From the NCBI RefSeq assembly GCF_021401135.1, contig NZ_JACBFO010000002.1:620001-684000 (forward strand): a stretch of DNA of 64,000 bases, given 5' to 3'. Of this stretch, positions 9,931 to 19,268 are shown piece after piece; position 1 is the first letter of the stretch; each line of letters begins with the position of its first letter. The position numbers and the translations under genes are program-made. A model generated the notes under the pieces. The model ran no database searches and had not been told where the DNA came from. It saw nothing but the letters and a program-made list of their open reading frames with translations. Source of the stretch: Azonexus sp. R2A61 (GTDB lineage: Bacteria; Pseudomonadota; Gammaproteobacteria; Burkholderiales; Rhodocyclaceae).

Positions 9931-9973
9931 TGCGGTCGACCACGGAATTCTGCAAAAAACCGTGTCGACCGCA
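9931..9973. repeat. Split copy of the GCGGTCGACCGC palindrome family, downstream of rho
   Basis: Arms TGCGGTCGACCACGG and CCGTGTCGACCGCA around an A-rich 14-nt loop. The right arm is followed by six A, not T, so in the plus direction it is not a canonical terminator. It could still form the 3' end of the rho mRNA. It shares its core with the palindromes at 43107, 51750 and 62736. Confidence 0.6.
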
Positions 9974-10065
9974 AAAAAGCCATTGCGCTCAACTCGTTAT
10001 TCAAAGATAATCGCGGGCTTCCCAGGCTGGTCACATCCGCCGGTCGCTCGCTTAAAGGAAAAAAG

Positions 10066-10287
10066 ATGAAAGCCGATATCCACCCGAACTATCACGACAT
10101 CCAGGTGACCTGCTCCTGCGGCAACACCTTCACGACCAAGTCCACGATGAGCAAGGACGCCTTCCACGTTGAAGTCTGCTCCGCCTGCCACCCGTTCTAC
10201 ACCGGCAAGCAGAAGATCGTCGACACCGCCGGCCGCGTCGAGAAGTTCAACCAGAAGTTCGGTGGTCTGCGCAAGAAGGCCGCCTGA
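10066..10287 (+). CDS. rpmE: 50S ribosomal protein bL31
   Basis: 73 residues beginning [19 protein letters not shown]. It is the zinc-containing form of L31, with CSCG near residue 16 and CSAC near residue 37. The start follows an AAAGGAAAAAAG ribosome-binding site. A longer upstream frame exists but reads back into rho and was not used. The rho-rpmE order is conserved in betaproteobacteria. Confidence 0.97.
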   Translation: MKADIHPNYHDIQVTCSCGNTFTTKSTMSKDAFHVEVCSACHPFYTGKQKIVDTAGRVEKFNQKFGGLRKKAA

Positions 10288-10314
10288 TTGACGATCGGCT
10301 TGACCGTTTCGCAG

Positions 10315-10339
10315 AAGGCAGCCCGTGGGCTGCCTTTTT
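10315..10339 (+). terminator. Rho-independent terminator of rpmE
   Basis: AAGGCAGCCC / GGGCTGCCTT stem followed by a T-run (TTTTTATTTT). It overlaps a possible early start of the next gene, which argues for the later ATG at 10349. Confidence 0.88.
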
Positions 10340-10348
10340 ATTTTGCGC

Positions 10349-11968
10349 ATGACTGAACCTTTCGCCTTCCTGCGCCGCGGCATCCGTCTGCCTCCCGGCG
10401 GCTGGGTGCTCGCCGCCATGCTCGCCTTCTACGTCCTGGCCGGTCTGTTCGGGCGCGATCCGTGGAAGGGCGAGGACGCCATTCACATCAACACCGCCTG
10501 GCAGATGCTGCAAGGCGGCGACTGGCTGCGCCCGATGCTCGCCGGCCGACCTTTCCACGAGCCGCCGCTGTTCTACTGGAGTGGCGCAGTCACCGGCTTC
10601 CTGTTCGGCGGCCTCATTCCGGCCCACGAAGCAATCCGGCTGGCCAGCGGCATCTGGATCACGCTGACCCTGATCGGCTTGTATTACGCCGGCCGCGAGT
10701 TGTACGGCAACGACAGCGCAGCCGCCAGCCCGCTGCTGCTGGCCGGCTGCGTCGGACTACTCCTGCATGCCCACGACGCCCAGCCGATGCTGATCGCCCT
10801 GGCCGCTTACACCTGCGGTCTCGGCGGTCTGGCGACCATTGGCCGGAAGCCGCGGCTGACCGGCATTTTCTATGGCCTGTCGCTGGCCGCCTGCCTGCTC
10901 GGCGCCGGCATCGCACCGACGCTGCCGCTGCTGGCAATGGCGCCGGTCGCCTGGTGGCTCGCCCCCGATCGGCGCAAGGGCCTGCAGACCCTGCTCATCG
11001 GCCTCGGCATCGGCGCCCTGCTGGCGTTACCCTGGCCACTGCTGCTGTACATCCAGTATCCGGCACGTTTTCATGCCTGGCTGGCAACCGAACTGGCACC
11101 GTTGCTGACCCCCTTCTCGCTGTTCGGCCTCGGTCGCTTCTCGGCGATGCTGCCCTGGTTCGCCTTTCCGGCGCTGCCGCTGGCCCTGTGGACCCTGTGG
11201 TCGAAACGCCGCCAGTTGCGTGCCCCGTCGCTGGCGCTGCCGCTGGCCATGTTGCTGGCGACCTTGCTGCTGCTGGCCTGGGCCTTCCGTCCGCGGGAAC
11301 TCCCTGCCCTGTTGCTGCTCCCGTCGATCGCACTGCTGGCCACCCCTGGCGTGCTGGCCCTGCGTCGCGGTGCGGCCAGCGCCTTCGACTGGTTTGCGAT
11401 GATGTTCTTCAGTCTGTTCGTCACCCTGCTCTGGGTCGCCTGGTCGGCCATGGCGCTGGGTGTGCCGGAACGACTGGCCAAGCGTGTCACGGTCCTGCGC
11501 CCCGGGTTCGTTGGCCAGGTAGATCTGATCGACGTGAGCATCGGCGTGGCAGCAACCTTGTGGTGGATCTGGCTGATTGCCACGGCACCGCGTTCGCCCT
11601 ATCGCAGCCTGACGCACTGGACCATGGGTTTCACCACCGCCTGGCTCGCTGCCACGGCGCTGATCCTGCCCTGGTTCGATTACGGCAAGAGCTATCGGCC
11701 GGTGGCCGAGGCGGTCGCCCGGGCACTGCCCTCGGACGAACTGCAGCACTGCCTGGCCGAGCGCGGATTGACGGAAACCCAGCGCGCGTCCTTCGATTAT
11801 TTCGTCAATATCGAACCCGTCGAATACGGCAGCAAACGTTGCGACTGGCTGATCGTCGGCGGCAACTCGATGGCCGACCTGCGGGCGCCGGACGGTGGCT
11901 GGCAGAAGGTCTGGGAAGGCAACCGGCCCGGCGAGCGCAAGGAAAAATTCCGTCTTTACCGGCGCTGA
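10349..11968 (+). CDS. GT39/ArnT-like membrane glycosyltransferase
   Basis: 539 residues with about 11-12 hydrophobic segments. The N-terminal loop GRDPWKGEDAIHINTAWQML followed by GRPFHEPPLFYWSG corresponds to the acidic catalytic loop and the K/EPPLxYW motif of dolichyl-phosphate-mannose/ArnT-type transferases, which move a sugar from a polyprenyl-phosphate carrier to an acceptor on the periplasmic side. The C-terminus has a soluble tail of about 110 residues. Substrate and acceptor cannot be read from the sequence; lipid A or a surface glycan is possible. It is a single gene between the rpmE terminator and convergent orn. Confidence 0.8.
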   Translation: MTEPFAFLRRGIRLPPGGWVLAAMLAFYVLAGLFGRDPWKGEDAIHINTAWQMLQGGDWLRPMLAGRPFHEPPLFYWSGAVTGFLFGGLIPAHEAIRLASGIWITLTLIGLYYAGRELYGNDSAAASPLLLAGCVGLLLHAHDAQPMLIALAAYTCGLGGLATIGRKPRLTGIFYGLSLAACLLGAGIAPTLPLLAMAPVAWWLAPDRRKGLQTLLIGLGIGALLALPWPLLLYIQYPARFHAWLATELAPLLTPFSLFGLGRFSAMLPWFAFPALPLALWTLWSKRRQLRAPSLALPLAMLLATLLLLAWAFRPRELPALLLLPSIALLATPGVLALRRGAASAFDWFAMMFFSLFVTLLWVAWSAMALGVPERLAKRVTVLRPGFVGQVDLIDVSIGVAATLWWIWLIATAPRSPYRSLTHWTMGFTTAWLAATALILPWFDYGKSYRPVAEAVARALPSDELQHCLAERGLTETQRASFDYFVNIEPVEYGSKRCDWLIVGGNSMADLRAPDGGWQKVWEGNRPGERKEKFRLYRR

Positions 11969-11997
11969 CCGCAGGCGGCAGCCCAGCCGCCGCGGTC
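11967..11997. terminator. Hairpin between convergent glycosyltransferase and orn genes
   Basis: GACCGC-A-GGCGGC pairs with GCCGCC-GCGGTC across a 6-nt loop, with one bulged base. It starts inside the stop codon of the plus-strand gene and ends just short of the orn stop. No U-tract on either side, so it is probably a 3'-end stabiliser or weak bidirectional terminator. Confidence 0.5.
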
Positions 11998-12000
11998 TGC

Positions 12001-12546
12001 TCACTTGATCAGGAAATGCTCGCGGTAGTAACGCAATTCGCCGATCGACTCGTGTACATCGGCCAGCGCGGTGTGCGGGCTCTTCTTCTTGAACCCCTTG
12101 TAAATCTCGGGCTGCCACCGCCGGCAAAGCTCTTTCAGGGTACTGACGTCGAGATTGCGGTAATGGAAGTGCGCTTCCAGCGTCGGCATGTAGCGGGCCA
12201 TGAAACGCCGATCCTGACCGATCGAATTGCCGCACATCGGCGACTCGCCCTTGGCCGAATACTGACGCATGAACGCCAGCGCCTCGGCTTCAACCGCCGC
12301 GTCGTCCAGCGTCGAGGCGCGAACCCGGTCGATCAGGCCGGAACGCCCGTGGGTCTTCTGGTTCCACTCGTCCATCAGGGCCAGCGTGGCGTCGGATTGA
12401 TGCACCGCCCACGACGGCGACTCGGCAACGATCTGCAGTTCGGAGTCGGTGACCACCATCGCCATTTCGATGATGTGGTCACGCGCCGGATCGAGTCCGG
12501 TCATTTCCATGTCCAGCCAGATCAGGTTGTTCGCAGTGCCTGCCAT
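12001..12546 (-). CDS. orn: Oligoribonuclease
   Basis: 3'-5' exonuclease that degrades 2-5-mer RNAs and pGpG, the c-di-GMP breakdown product; it is therefore relevant to the many c-di-GMP enzymes nearby. 181 residues from ATG 12546 ([20 protein letters not shown]). The DEDD motifs are visible: WLDMEMTGL, the central [10 protein letters not shown], and the C-terminal [17 protein letters not shown]. The longer start adds five residues and is less like the family. Confidence 0.96.
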   Translation of the reverse strand: MAGTANNLIWLDMEMTGLDPARDHIIEMAMVVTDSELQIVAESPSWAVHQSDATLALMDEWNQKTHGRSGLIDRVRASTLDDAAVEAEALAFMRQYSAKGESPMCGNSIGQDRRFMARYMPTLEAHFHYRNLDVSTLKELCRRWQPEIYKGFKKKSPHTALADVHESIGELRYYREHFLIK

Positions 12547-12599
12547 ATAATCGCCCAACAATTCAAAACGACGATTTTCTCACAGCTTACGCCCCGACC

Positions 12600-13850
12600 G
12601 TGCCCAACACCTTCAGCTTGCTCTTCCTCGGCGTTTTCTGCCTGACCCTGGGCCTTCGCCTGTGGCTCAAATGGCGGCAGATTCGCCACGTTCTGGCCCA
12701 CCGCACGGCGGTTCCCGCCGATTTCATCGATCGCATTCCGCTCGCTTCACACCAGAAAGCCGCCGATTACGCGGTCGACCGCAGCAAGCTGGCGATTTTC
12801 TCGATTGTCGCCGATGCCGCCCTGCTGCTCGCCCTGACGCTCGGCGGCGGGCTGGCCGGGCTGCACGCTTTCTGGTCGCCCCGCCTCGACGGCGTCGGCT
12901 ACGGGCTGGCAATGATCTTCAGCGTGATGGCGATATCCGGCCTGGTTGATCTGCCACAGACGCTGTACAGCCAGTTCGTCGTCGAGGCGAAGCACGGTTT
13001 CAACCGGATGACCCCGGCACTGTTCCTCTCCGACTTCGTCAAGCAATTGTTGCTCGGCATCGTCATCGGCGCCCCGGTGATCGCCGCCGTGCTCTGGCTG
13101 ATGGGCGCCATGGGCGACTACTGGTGGTTCTGGGTATGGCTGTTCTGGAGCGCCTTCAACCTGCTGCTGATGTTCATCTATCCGACCTGGATCGCTCCGC
13201 TGTTCAACAAGTTTTCGCCGCTGCCCGACGGCGACATGAAAACGCGTATCGAAGCGCTGCTCGCCCGCTGCGGTTTCCGTAGTTCCGGCCTTCATGTCAT
13301 GGACGGCTCGAAGCGCTCAGGCCACGGCAATGCCTATTTCACCGGTTTCGGCGACAACAAGCGCATCGTCTTCTATGACACCCTGCTCGAACGCCTGTCG
13401 CCGGCAGAAGTCGAGGCCGTACTGGCGCACGAACTGGGCCATTTCCGCAAACGCCACATCGTCCAGCGGATGACGCTGATGTTCTCCGCTTCGCTGGCCT
13501 TCCTGTGGCTGCTCGGTCAATTGATCGACGCCCCCTGGTTCTACGCCGGACTGGGCGTGACGCAGGCCAGCACGGCCCTGGCGCTGATCCTGTTCTTCCT
13601 GGTCGTTCCGGTCTTCCTGTTTCCGCTGGCGCCACTGACCAGCCGCCTGTCGCGACGCCACGAATTCGAAGCCGACGCCTACGCGGCCACCCATGCCTCG
13701 GCCGACGATCTCGTCAGCGCCCTGGTTCGGCTGTACGATGACAACGCGGCGACGCTGACGCCCGATCCGCTGCACTCGCTGTTCCACGATTCGCATCCGG
13801 CAGCGGCGCAACGCATCGCCCACCTACAACAACAGGAGACAAGCGCATGA
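12600..13850 (+). CDS. M48-family membrane zinc endopeptidase, Ste24/CAAX-protease type
   Basis: Integral membrane metalloprotease of 416 residues. Zinc site HELGH with His277 and His281, third ligand in the ADAYAA region of RRHEFEADAYA. Ste24 marks are SKRSGHGNAYFTGFG, KRIVFYDTLLE and about seven membrane segments including a long N-terminal set. Bacterial members are thought to process or clear membrane proteins; no prenylated substrate is implied. The start is GTG 12600, divergent from orn with only 53 nt between them. It overlaps the following cytochrome gene by 4 nt. Confidence 0.92.
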   Translation: MPNTFSLLFLGVFCLTLGLRLWLKWRQIRHVLAHRTAVPADFIDRIPLASHQKAADYAVDRSKLAIFSIVADAALLLALTLGGGLAGLHAFWSPRLDGVGYGLAMIFSVMAISGLVDLPQTLYSQFVVEAKHGFNRMTPALFLSDFVKQLLLGIVIGAPVIAAVLWLMGAMGDYWWFWVWLFWSAFNLLLMFIYPTWIAPLFNKFSPLPDGDMKTRIEALLARCGFRSSGLHVMDGSKRSGHGNAYFTGFGDNKRIVFYDTLLERLSPAEVEAVLAHELGHFRKRHIVQRMTLMFSASLAFLWLLGQLIDAPWFYAGLGVTQASTALALILFFLVVPVFLFPLAPLTSRLSRRHEFEADAYAATHASADDLVSALVRLYDDNAATLTPDPLHSLFHDSHPAAAQRIAHLQQQETSA

Positions 13851-14161
13851 AAACGATGAACGCCCTGCTCGCCGGTTCGCTGGTATCGCTTCCCGTCCTT
13901 GCCGCCGATCCCTGGGGCGATGCCGACCCGCATGCCGGCAAACTGAAACACGAAGAGAAATGCGTGGCCTGCCACGTCAGACTGTACGGTGGCGACGGCA
14001 GCAAGATGTACACCCGCGACGGCCGCCTGATGTCCACCAAGCTGGACATTCTGCAACGTACCGCCGCCTGCAATTCCCAGGTCAAGGCCGGCTGGTTTCC
14101 GGATGAAGAGGCCGAAGTCGCGGCCTACCTGAACCAGATCTACTACAAGTTCAAGGACTGA
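13847..14161 (+). CDS. Small periplasmic mono-haem cytochrome c
   Basis: 104 residues. Signal peptide about residues 1-20 (MKTMNALLAGSLVSLPVLA) followed by the mature start ADPWGDADPHAGK. One haem motif CVACH (Cys39, Cys42, His43); a possible sixth ligand is one of the methionines in KMYTRDGRLMSTK. The C-terminal helix is EEAEVAAYLNQIYYKF, typical of class I cytochromes. Function in a specific chain is unknown. It is translationally coupled on both sides: ATGA with the protease gene and TGATG with rsgA. Confidence 0.88.
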   Translation: MKTMNALLAGSLVSLPVLAADPWGDADPHAGKLKHEEKCVACHVRLYGGDGSKMYTRDGRLMSTKLDILQRTAACNSQVKAGWFPDEEAEVAAYLNQIYYKFKD

Positions 14162-15021
14162 TGCGCGGCCGCGTCGTCGCCGCCCACGGTCGGCAATATT
14201 TCGTTGAAGTGGACGATGGTCGACGCTTGCCCTGCTTTCCGCGTGGCAAGAAAAGCGATATCGCCTGCGGCGACGAGGTCGAGGTCGGACAAAGCTCCGC
14301 CGACCAGGGTGTGATCGAGGCGATTCTGCCTCGACGCAGCCTGCTCTACCGCTCGAACGAGATCCGCCAGAAGCTGATCGCCGCCAACGTCGACCAGATG
14401 ATCGTCGTGGTCGCCGTCGAACCGGCGTTTTCCGACGACCTCGTGACACGCGCGCTGATTGCTGCGGAAAGCCAGGGCATCGAAGTACTGATCGTGCTCA
14501 ACAAGGCCGACCTGAGCGACCGCCTGCCGCTGGCCCGGCAGCAGACCGAGATTTTTCGCCAGCTTGCTTACCCGGTCATCGAACTCTCGGCACGACACGG
14601 GGCCGACATCCTCAGGGACCAACTGGCCACCAGGACCAGCGTGCTTGTCGGCCAGTCCGGCATGGGTAAATCGACGCTGATCAACGCCCTGATTCCGGAC
14701 GCCGGCGCGGCCACCCGGGAAATTTCTCAGGCTCTCGATTCCGGCAAACACACGACAACCCATGCCACGCTGTATCGACTGGCGGACGACAGTTTCCTGA
14801 TCGACTCCCCGGGACTGCAGGAATTCGGTCTCGGCCACCTGACGCTGGACGAACTCGAACTAGCTTTCCGCGAATTCCGCCCCTTCCTTGGCCAATGCCG
14901 TTTCCGCAACTGCCGTCACGACCGCGAACCGGACTGCGCATTGCAGGCTGCCCTTGCCAGCGGCGAAATCACGGCCGGGCGTTTCGCCAGCTACCGCCGG
15001 CTAGCCGGACTCGACCGGTAA
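14161..15021 (+). CDS. rsgA: Ribosome small-subunit GTPase RsgA
   Basis: Circularly permuted GTPase that checks late 30S assembly. N-terminal OB fold (MRGRVVAAHGRQYFVEVDDG), then the permuted G motifs: G4 NKAD at Asn114, G1 GQSGMGKST from Gly164 and G3 DSPGLQEFGL. The C-terminal zinc knuckle is CRFRNCRHDREPDC. The 286 residues fit the family. Its ATG overlaps the cytochrome stop by one base (TGATG), so it is the last gene of the protease-cytochrome-rsgA unit. Confidence 0.97.
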   Translation: MRGRVVAAHGRQYFVEVDDGRRLPCFPRGKKSDIACGDEVEVGQSSADQGVIEAILPRRSLLYRSNEIRQKLIAANVDQMIVVVAVEPAFSDDLVTRALIAAESQGIEVLIVLNKADLSDRLPLARQQTEIFRQLAYPVIELSARHGADILRDQLATRTSVLVGQSGMGKSTLINALIPDAGAATREISQALDSGKHTTTHATLYRLADDSFLIDSPGLQEFGLGHLTLDELELAFREFRPFLGQCRFRNCRHDREPDCALQAALASGEITAGRFASYRRLAGLDR

Positions 15022-15070
15022 AACCCTTGAAACACGGCCGGCTAGCCAGAAAACGATGCAAGGCAGATAA

Positions 15071-16192
15071 TTGCCCGACAGATCCCTCATCTGGGAAACG
15101 GAGAAAGCCATCAAGACGCAGCCCAACATCCTGATCGTCGACGACATCCCGGAAAACCTGAGTGTGCTCGGCGAACTTCTGCAGCCCACCTACCGGGTGC
15201 TGGCGGCAAATTCCGGGCGCCGGGCGCTGCAGATCGCCCGCGGCGTCCCGGCCCCCGATCTCATCCTGCTCGACGTGATGATGCCCGACATGGACGGCTA
15301 CGACGTGCTCGCCGAGTTGCGCGACGACCCTGCGACGCGCGGCATTCCGGTGATCTTCGTGACGGCGATGGACGCCACCGAGGACGAGGAACGCGGCCTC
15401 GACTGTGGTGCGGTCGACTACATCACCAAGCCGATTCGTCCGGCCATCGTCATGGCGCGCGTCCGCGCCCAGCTCGAACTGAAGAACGCCCGGGACATCC
15501 TCAGCGACCAGAATGCCTATCTGGAAAAGGAAGTCTCGCGCCGGATGGCGGAAAACCAGTTGATCCAGGAAGTCAGCATCCATGCCCTGGCCCGCCTGGC
15601 CGAAACCCGCGATCCGGAAACCGGCAACCACCTGCGCCGGACCCAGGAATACGTCCGGACGCTGGCCACCAGCCTGCAACATCACTCGCGTTTCGCGGCC
15701 TACCTCGACGATCGGACGATCGCCGCGCTCGCTCAGTCGGCGCCGCTGCACGACATCGGCAAGGTCGGCATTCCCGACCACATTCTGCTCAAACCCGGCA
15801 AGCTGACGCCGGACGAGTGGGAAATCATGAAAACGCACGCCGAACTCGGTGCCCACGCCATCGCCCAGGCCGAAGCCGATGCCTTGCAGCCGGTCGAGTT
15901 TCTCGGCATTGCCAAGGAAATTGCCCACCATCACCATGAAAAATGGGATGGCAGCGGCTACCCGGATCATCTCAGCGGCGACGACATTCCGATCTCCGCC
16001 CGCCTGATGGCACTGGCCGATGTGTTCGATGCGCTGATCTGCGCCCGGGTCTACAAACCGCCGATGCCTTTCGACGAAGCGCACGAGATCATCGTCAAGG
16101 GCAGCGGCAGTCATTTCGACCCGGACATCGTCGCCGCCTTCGAATCGGAATTCGAAAACTTCAAGCGCATCGCCAATACCTGGGGTGAATGA
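15071..16192 (+). CDS. Response regulator with HD-GYP c-di-GMP phosphodiesterase output
   Basis: 373 residues: REC domain about 17-135 with Asp68 in [13 protein letters not shown] and Lys in DYITKPIRP; a helical linker; then an HD-GYP domain about 165-365 with metal-binding HD at 227-228 ([11 protein letters not shown]) and [11 protein letters not shown]. It should hydrolyse c-di-GMP when phosphorylated. The start is TTG 15071; an internal start near the REC domain ([12 protein letters not shown]) is possible. The stop lies 7 nt before the next kinase's ATG, so both belong to one operon, and one or both kinases there are the likely phosphodonors. Confidence 0.92.
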   Translation: MPDRSLIWETEKAIKTQPNILIVDDIPENLSVLGELLQPTYRVLAANSGRRALQIARGVPAPDLILLDVMMPDMDGYDVLAELRDDPATRGIPVIFVTAMDATEDEERGLDCGAVDYITKPIRPAIVMARVRAQLELKNARDILSDQNAYLEKEVSRRMAENQLIQEVSIHALARLAETRDPETGNHLRRTQEYVRTLATSLQHHSRFAAYLDDRTIAALAQSAPLHDIGKVGIPDHILLKPGKLTPDEWEIMKTHAELGAHAIAQAEADALQPVEFLGIAKEIAHHHHEKWDGSGYPDHLSGDDIPISARLMALADVFDALICARVYKPPMPFDEAHEIIVKGSGSHFDPDIVAAFESEFENFKRIANTWGE

Positions 16193-16199
16193 AGGCCAC

Positions 16200-19100
16200 A
16201 TGAGCATCGCGACCGAGGACTCCGGCCACTCGCTGCGCAAGGCCTTGCTTCGCGTCGTGCTGCCCTATGTGGTGCTGTCGACGCTGTGGATCCTGTTTTC
16301 CGACCGCCTGCTTCACCTGTTCGTCCTCGACGCCGGACAACTGATGCAATGGAGCATGTACAAGGGCTGGGGCTTCATCGCCGTCACCGCGCTGCTGCTC
16401 GGCGCCCTGCTGCATCGCTTGCTGCGCAGTCTCGAGGATCAGCGGCGTGAAGCCGCCCAGGCTGGCAGCACGGTCCGGCAGCTGGCCGACGATCTCAGCC
16501 TGCAGCACGAACTGCAGCAACGCTACGCCGCCGCCTTTGTCGCCAGCCCGGCGGCGATCTCACTATCGTCGGTGGCCCGCGGCGTGTTTCTCGATGTCAA
16601 CCCGCGTTATTCCGAGATGCTCGGGTACAGCCGCGACGAACTGATCGGACGCAGCGCCCTGGACATGGCCATCTGGGAAAGCGAAAACGCCCGCCAGATC
16701 TGGGTAGCACAGCTTCTCGCCAGCCGCCGGCTGCACGACTATCAGACCACCTGGCGCCGTCGCGACGGCAGCCCGATAGAACTCAGCATCTCATCGGAAA
16801 TCATCGAACTGAACGGTGAAACCTGCATCCTTGGCTTCATTCTCGACATTTCCGAACGCCGGCATGCCGAGGCCGAAATACAACGGCTCCAGCAACGCCT
16901 GACCGCAGCCTTCCACGCTGCGCCGGTCGCTGCCTGCATCACCCGCATGAGCGACGGGCAACTGGTCGAAGTCAACGAACGCCTGCTGTCCGAATACGCC
17001 TGGAAACGTGAGGAACTGCTCGGCCAGACGACACTCTCCTCCGGTCTCTGGGGCAGCGGGGAAGAGCGGGCCCGGATGATCGAACTGATCCGCCGCGACG
17101 GTCAGGTGACCGATTTCGAGAGCATCGGCGTCGGGCGCGACGGGCGCCGTCGCGAAATCAGCCTGTCGGCCCGGATCATCGACGTTTCCGGCCTGCCGCA
17201 TCTGGTCGTCTACATCGACGACATTTCCCAGCGCGTCGCCGCCGAGCGTCGCCTGCGTGAAAGCGAGGAGCTTTATCGGAACATCTTCAGCAATGCCCAG
17301 GACGGCATCTGCATGGTCGATCCGGAGAGCCTCGCGTTCGTCGAAATCAACGACGCCGGCATCAACGGCCTGGGCTATACGCGGGGCGAAATCGCCTCGC
17401 TGGGATTGCACGACCTGCAGTTCGATCTCGATGAAGCCGGCGTGCGCGCCGCAGTCGAGGGAATCATCCAGAATGGCAGCGTCACCTTCGAGAACCGCCA
17501 CCGGCGCAAGGACGGCAGCATTCAATACGCCCGCGTCTCCGCCACCGCCGTGACCACCAGCGGACGCACGTTGATCAGCAGCATCTGGCAGGACATCACC
17601 GACCAGAAAAAAGCCGCCGGTGAACTCGAACGTTACCGGCTGCATCTCGAGGAACTCGTCGCCGAGCGAACCGCCGAACTGGCCGCCGCCCGCGACGCGG
17701 CAGAGGAGGCCAGCCGGGCGAAGAGCGCATTTCTGGCCAACATGAGCCACGAAATACGCACACCGATGAACGCCATCATCGGCCTGACCCACATGGCCGA
17801 GCGTCACACCGACGACCCCGCCCAGCTGACCCGGCTGAAAAAGGTCGACGCGGCGGCGCTGCATCTGCTCGCGCTGATCAATCAGATTCTCGATATCTCC
17901 AAGATCGAAGCCGGCAAACTCGAACTCTCCCCGGTCGATTTCAATCTCCGGGACATGGTCGAAAAAGCCGTGGCATTGGTGGTCGACCGCATCCATGCCC
18001 AGAACCTGAGCCTGTCGGTGAATATTGACCCGGCGCTGCCTGCCGAACTGCACGGCGACCCTTTGCGACTCGGCCAGGTCCTGCTCAATTACCTGTCGAA
18101 TGCGGTCAAATTCACCGAGCACGGTGGCATTTCCATCGACATCGCGCCGTTGACCGTGGCAGCGGATCACTTGACCGTCCGCTTCGCGGTCACCGACACC
18201 GGGATCGGCATCGAACCGGAGGAACAGCAGCGTCTGTTCAGAATCTTCGAGCAGGCCGACAGCTCGCCGACCCGCCGCTTCGGCGGTACCGGCCTGGGCC
18301 TGGCGATCGCCCGCCATCTGGCCCAGATCATGGGCGGACAGGCGGGCGTGGACAGCCAGCCGGGACACGGCAGCACCTTCTGGTTCACCGTGCGCCTGCA
18401 GCCGGCCGATCAGCCGGCTGTTGCCGAAGCGCTCCGCTCCACCCAGGCGGAATCCAGGCTGACCGCCCGCACTCGCCCCGCTCACGTTTTGCTGGCCGAA
18501 GACAACCCGATCAATCAGGAAGTTGCGGTCGACCTGCTGCGCAGCGCAGGAATGACCGTGGACATTGCCAGCAACGGCGCCCAGGCATTGGAACTCAGCC
18601 GGCAGCACTGCTACGACCTGATCCTGATGGACATCCAGATGCCGATCCTGGATGGTCTGGCGGCCACCCGGAAAATGCGGGCGGACAACGTCCGGACGCC
18701 GATCCTGGCAATGACCGCGAATGCCTTCGGCGAAGACCGCAAACGCTGCCTGGAAGCCGGCATGAACGATCACATCGCCAAACCGGTGAACCCCGACAAC
18801 CTCTACGCGGCCATCCTGAAATGGCTGCCCGAGGAATCCGGGCCTCTCGTCGCCCCCGCTCCCGTCGCGCCACCGCCAATCGACGACGACAGCTGCCTGC
18901 GTGCGCTGTCCAGCCTGCCGCAGATCGATACCGCCATCGGTCTGCATGCCGTCCGCAACCGCCTGCCGAGCTATCTTCATCTGTTGTCCAGCTTCCTGGA
19001 CTCGCATGGCAACGATGCCGAACTGCTGCGCCGGGCCCGTCAGGATAACCAGCGCGAGAACGCACACCGGCTGGCACACAATCTCAAGGGCGTTGCCGGC

Positions 19101-19262
19101 ACCCTGGGACTGACCGACATCGCCAGGGCGGCCGCAGCGCTGAATGCCTCGCTGCACGACGCCGAGCCCGCTGCCAATGCCTTGCCACTGTTCGTCGCGC
19201 TGGAAAACGCCATCGACGATACCTGTACGGCCCTTCGCCCCCACCTGGCGGAAAGACACTGA
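16200..19262 (+). CDS. Hybrid sensor histidine kinase: 2 TM, 3 PAS, HK, REC, HPt
   Basis: 1020 residues. Two membrane segments (about 14-36 and 48-68) with almost no periplasmic loop, so the signal is probably cytoplasmic or in the membrane. PAS domains at about 95-220, 225-345 and 350-465, each followed by a PAC-like element ([36 protein letters not shown]). Coiled coil about 470-505. H-box His517 in [17 protein letters not shown]; ATPase domain to about 735 ([18 protein letters not shown]). REC domain about 760-885 with Asp811 in [13 protein letters not shown]; HPt domain with His960 in [15 protein letters not shown] 16185 is possible but ATG 16200 follows GAAGG. Middle gene of the phosphorelay cluster. 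Confidence 0.92.
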   Translation: MSIATEDSGHSLRKALLRVVLPYVVLSTLWILFSDRLLHLFVLDAGQLMQWSMYKGWGFIAVTALLLGALLHRLLRSLEDQRREAAQAGSTVRQLADDLSLQHELQQRYAAAFVASPAAISLSSVARGVFLDVNPRYSEMLGYSRDELIGRSALDMAIWESENARQIWVAQLLASRRLHDYQTTWRRRDGSPIELSISSEIIELNGETCILGFILDISERRHAEAEIQRLQQRLTAAFHAAPVAACITRMSDGQLVEVNERLLSEYAWKREELLGQTTLSSGLWGSGEERARMIELIRRDGQVTDFESIGVGRDGRRREISLSARIIDVSGLPHLVVYIDDISQRVAAERRLRESEELYRNIFSNAQDGICMVDPESLAFVEINDAGINGLGYTRGEIASLGLHDLQFDLDEAGVRAAVEGIIQNGSVTFENRHRRKDGSIQYARVSATAVTTSGRTLISSIWQDITDQKKAAGELERYRLHLEELVAERTAELAAARDAAEEASRAKSAFLANMSHEIRTPMNAIIGLTHMAERHTDDPAQLTRLKKVDAAALHLLALINQILDISKIEAGKLELSPVDFNLRDMVEKAVALVVDRIHAQNLSLSVNIDPALPAELHGDPLRLGQVLLNYLSNAVKFTEHGGISIDIAPLTVAADHLTVRFAVTDTGIGIEPEEQQRLFRIFEQADSSPTRRFGGTGLGLAIARHLAQIMGGQAGVDSQPGHGSTFWFTVRLQPADQPAVAEALRSTQAESRLTARTRPAHVLLAEDNPINQEVAVDLLRSAGMTVDIASNGAQALELSRQHCYDLILMDIQMPILDGLAATRKMRADNVRTPILAMTANAFGEDRKRCLEAGMNDHIAKPVNPDNLYAAILKWLPEESGPLVAPAPVAPPPIDDDSCLRALSSLPQIDTAIGLHAVRNRLPSYLHLLSSFLDSHGNDAELLRRARQDNQRENAHRLAHNLKGVAGTLGLTDIARAAAALNASLHDAEPAANALPLFVALENAIDDTCTALRPHLAERH

Positions 19263-19268
19263 ACGACC

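Noticed and set aside
10325..10348. Early start for the glycosyltransferase at 10325
   Set aside because: It lies inside the rpmE terminator stem; ATG 10349 gives a better N-terminus.
10462..12645. Frame of 727 codons overlapping the glycosyltransferase and orn
   Set aside because: Arg/Pro/Ala-rich and crosses two well-supported genes on both strands.
16185..16199. GTG start of the hybrid kinase at 16185
   Set aside because: It overlaps the previous stop and has no ribosome-binding site; ATG 16200 follows GAAGG.
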